Below are positions 61,638-64,000 of a DNA stretch of 64,000 bases, piece after piece. Each line of letters begins with the position of its first letter. Position 1 is the stretch's first letter. The stretch spans positions 1 to 64,000 of the forward strand of contig NZ_CZQA01000001.1 of the NCBI RefSeq assembly GCF_001458735.1, written 5' to 3'. Source of the DNA: Candidatus Nitrospira nitrosa (lineage in GTDB: Bacteria; Nitrospirota; Nitrospiria; Nitrospirales; Nitrospiraceae). Below the pieces are notes generated by a model, which was not told the DNA's origin, searched no databases, and saw only the letters and a list, made by a program, of their open reading frames with translations. The position numbers and the translations under genes were made by a program.

Positions 61638-63086
61638 ATGGCATTTAAAACGACACACCCATATGTACAGCATGACTTCTATTTCATTATTGGGCTACTA
61701 CTGATCAGTTCAACTCTTACCATCACAGGATGTAGCGGCGATGAGTCATCGCCCCCCCCCAACACCTCAGCGCCCGCCGCACTAAAGAGTGAGATCCTGC
61801 CGGCACCACTCACAGCCACGGAAGCGGACCGCTTCCTTGCCGTCACCTCAGCAGCAGGAGGTCAGTATTACGCAGCAGGCTTTACGACTGTAAATGATGA
61901 CAGTCAGATGGCCGTCGCGCGCTTTGGATCAACTGGCGGATTGGATGCGTCGTTTGGTTCAAACGGGATCGCCACCATTAATGTGGCCGTGGGCGCACAC
62001 AAGAAAGCTGAACTTGCGCGAGCCGTCGTCGTCCAATCTGATGGGAAAATCGTGATTGCCGGCTTGTTCGAACACGATACGACAGCAACTGGAGATGCCG
62101 CGCGTGATACCGATATTGCCGTAATCCGATTTGATACCACGGGGCAACTGGATCAGACATTCGGCACGAATGGAATCACACGCCTCGATCTCAGCACAGG
62201 GACGGTCGATGGAACGGCATTTCGTGGAGATATCGCCTGGGGATTGACGTTGTTATCAGGAGACAATCTCCTGGTTGTCGGCGGTAAGCTGGCAGAGGTG
62301 GCTGGACGGACGGATAGTGATTACGCCGTTGTAAAATTAACTGCTAACGGGTTGGTGGATAAGTCTTTCGGAACTAACGGCCTCTTCACTCTCGATGTGG
62401 AACAAGGTAACGATAGTCCAAGAACGGCCATCGTACAACCGGACGGGAAGATCATCGTAAGCGGTCACACTGAGATCGCCGAGGATACGCCGAACGAAGT
62501 CGTATCAACGGTCCTGTTTCGACTGAACTCAAACGGCCAACTTGATCCAAGCTTCGGCAAGAACGGTATTATCAACAATGACCTAGGTCTAAGAGTTGCT
62601 GAAGCGTACGATGTCGCTCTCCAGGGATCGACCCTGGTTATTGCAGGATATGGCCGTCTGGCGACCGCAACCACAGTGGATATGATCAGCGCACGATTCT
62701 TGTCTGACGGCACCTGGGATAAGTCTTATGGCGATGCAGGTGTCACCACCATTGATGTTGCGAGTCAAGACGACCGCAGTCGAACTCTGAAGGTGTTGCC
62801 GGACCAGCGTGTGCTCATTGTGGGGCAAGGCAAGCCGACTGCCACATTACAAGATGCTGCTGTGGTATTGCTCACTCCTGATGGCCAACGTGATACCAAC
62901 CTAAACGGTAATGGTGTGGCCCTTCTTGATTTCGGCGGCCCCACCGACGCTCTCTTCGGACTTGCCTTGTCCCCTGATCTAACAAATGCGGTTGCAGTAG
63001 GTTGGAAGGGCGTACTCCCAACGGAAAGTAGTCCAATAAACAATGACGATGCTCGAGTCGTCCGGTTCTCCCTCCCGCTCCCCTAA
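61638..63086 (+). CDS. delta-60 repeat lipoprotein
   Basis: This 482-residue protein has a signal with lipobox TITGC. The mature part has about six tandem delta-60 repeats with the DxSFGxNG core, for example GLDASFGSNGI, QLDQTFGTNGI, LVDKSFGTNGL and QLDPSFGKNGI, spaced about 55 to 65 residues. The repeats build a beta-propeller-like structure on the cell surface or periplasm. The function is unknown; cell-surface binding is typical. ATAAGGAGTGCC precedes the start. Confidence 0.88.
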   Translation: MAFKTTHPYVQHDFYFIIGLLLISSTLTITGCSGDESSPPPNTSAPAALKSEILPAPLTATEADRFLAVTSAAGGQYYAAGFTTVNDDSQMAVARFGSTGGLDASFGSNGIATINVAVGAHKKAELARAVVVQSDGKIVIAGLFEHDTTATGDAARDTDIAVIRFDTTGQLDQTFGTNGITRLDLSTGTVDGTAFRGDIAWGLTLLSGDNLLVVGGKLAEVAGRTDSDYAVVKLTANGLVDKSFGTNGLFTLDVEQGNDSPRTAIVQPDGKIIVSGHTEIAEDTPNEVVSTVLFRLNSNGQLDPSFGKNGIINNDLGLRVAEAYDVALQGSTLVIAGYGRLATATTVDMISARFLSDGTWDKSYGDAGVTTIDVASQDDRSRTLKVLPDQRVLIVGQGKPTATLQDAAVVLLTPDGQRDTNLNGNGVALLDFGGPTDALFGLALSPDLTNAVAVGWKGVLPTESSPINNDDARVVRFSLPLP

Positions 63087-63091
63087 TACGA

Positions 63092-63135
63092 GGAGAACCG
63101 TGTCCCTTCACAGGTGTGAAGGGACACGGTTCTCC
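63092..63135. terminator. long perfect hairpin after the delta-60 gene
   Basis: GGAGAACCGTGTCCCTTCAC (63092-63111) pairs perfectly with its complement at 63116-63135, 20 base pairs with a 4-base loop, starting 5 bases after the stop. No T-run follows on the plus strand. It may work as a transcript end stabiliser or terminate in both directions. Confidence 0.65.
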
Positions 63136-63249
63136 AGCAACAAGATCAATTATTTACCCACTGCCCCTCAGCGTCTTCTTCAGATACAATTTTGCTTCTT
63201 ACCTTTGTATCCTGCCCACCTTGCAATTGAGACCCCCTTCACGACATGG

Positions 63250-64000
63250 TCCTAAATGGACCAAGGCGGTGGTGAGATGGCAGCAGAAGGCCGTGAAGCA
63301 ATCGAACGATGGACGGTTACGTGCCGCGTGGCGATCGTGGGCAGCATGGGTTGACCGTGGCAGAGGTTGAAGACTGGCGCGAGAAGTTCCTGGTCGGGGC
63401 CGAGAACGCACTCCGGAGTCGCCCAAAGGATGACGACGCCATCAAGGATGAGCAGATCAAGAGTCTCAAGCAGAAGATCGGCGATCTGGTCCTCGACAAC
63501 GATATTTTACGGGAGGCGTTGAAGCCCGACCCTTTGGACCGGAAGACGTCCGACGCGTGAGAGGCACGTTGTTGGGTGTCTCGGATAAGCCGAGCCGGGC
63601 TGCATCGGACAGGCTCCTCTGCCTATGCACGGCGACGCACAGATCCACCGTGGACCGAGCGGTTGTGCGAGTGGATTGAGCCGTACCCTACATTTTGGTC
63701 TCGGCGCTTGCGGGTGCTGTTGCGCGTCCGGGATGGGTTTGCCGTGAACCGCAAGGCGATCTATCGTGTGCTGAAACAGAAGGGATGGCTCGTGCATCAA
63801 CGGATCTCCACCCCACGTCCTCGCGTGCAGGGCTGGACCAGTCGGGCAAGTCGAAGCCACATCGGTGGGCGATAGATGTGACCCCATATTCCGTGTGGGC
63901 AGAACGGCTGGGCCCATCTCGCCGCCGTCATCGATTGCCACGATCGGGAAATCGTAGGTTACGCGTTCGCATTACGAAGTCGGGCAAAGGAAGCCGATCG
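63250..64000 (+). mobile_element. third IS3-family element, frameshifted, runs off the window
   Basis: OrfA is recognisable in QHGLTVAEVEDWREKFLVGAE and the closing VLDNDILREALKPDP (63309-63560), but its N-terminal part is in another frame and degraded. OrfB follows from 63576 (SRISRAGLHRTGSSAYARRR; YRVLKQKGWLVHQR). Around 63850-63900 the reading shifts frame; the later block WAHLAAVIDCHDREIVGYA at about 63908-63964 is in a different frame. The element is therefore probably inactive. It continues past 64000. Confidence 0.78.
63576..64000 (+). pseudogene. IS3 OrfB, broken by frameshift and window end
   Basis: An open frame covers 63576-63875 with the N-terminal OrfB region, then ends. The expected next segment (HRWAIDVT, then DCHDREIVGYAFALRSRAKEADR) is found by changing frame, so at least one indel lies between about 63845 and 63910. 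The catalytic first Asp (AIDVT) is present in the shifted part. The rest is outside the window. Confidence 0.72.

Overview
The window reads as a chromosome segment of a nitrite-oxidising bacterium of the genus Nitrospira (phylum Nitrospirota). The main evidence is a complete nxrA-nxrB pair on the minus strand (17027-21873) whose products have the length, twin-arginine signal and iron-sulfur cysteine pattern of the Nitrospira periplasmic nitrite oxidoreductase. No ammonia-oxidation gene is present, so canonical nitrite oxidiser versus comammox cannot be decided here.

Layout. 1-4005: a pile-up of three insertion sequences (an IS3 element abutting or inserted in an IS21 remnant, then a second IS3 element lacking most of orfA). 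4.3-12.4 kb: single genes (PhoD-like phosphatase, small hypothetical proteins), a lone receiver domain, a NarL-type two-component pair and a deleted EamA transporter. 12.6-16.8 kb: an RND efflux adaptor and pump. 17.0-24.35 kb: nxrB, nxrA and a colinear response regulator and histidine kinase. A frameshifted copy of the last 0.4 kb of the RND pump lies at 24.45 kb, so the nxr block sits between two direct repeats. 25-32 kb: an ECF42-type sigma factor with DGPF proteins and several stress or housekeeping orphans.

32.4-43.7 kb is an accessory block on the minus strand with the strongest candidate for an undescribed system. A TPR protein with a deoxyribosyltransferase-like N-terminus and a SLOG-like C-terminus lies upstream of a SLOG protein with four membrane helices, which is followed 4 bp later by a double-TIR protein. 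Downstream is a second cassette: a nonsense-interrupted lipoprotein, a helical protein, a caspase-like protease, a CHAT protease with a repeat tail, and a 258-residue protein of unknown function. I infer a TIR signal read by a membrane SLOG effector (Thoeris-like logic), and a protease pair that may act on a neighbouring substrate.

46.9-58.2 kb is iron-centred: Fur, an FbpABC-type ferric iron ABC importer, ExbB-ExbD-TonB, and then divergent units. ApbE flavin transferase and a frameshifted lipoprotein lie on the minus strand. On the plus strand a zinc-ribbon protein, an outer-membrane porin, a lipoprotein, an exported FMN-binding protein with an ApbE target motif and a four-helix membrane protein follow a promoter overlapped by a good Fur box. 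I infer iron-regulated extracytoplasmic flavin redox chemistry. The window closes with an HD-GYP protein, a triple hairpin array, a dihaem cytochrome c peroxidase-like lipoprotein, a delta-60 repeat lipoprotein and a broken IS3 element running off the end.

I saw no tRNA, rRNA or CRISPR array. All family calls are from reading the translations; no database search was run.
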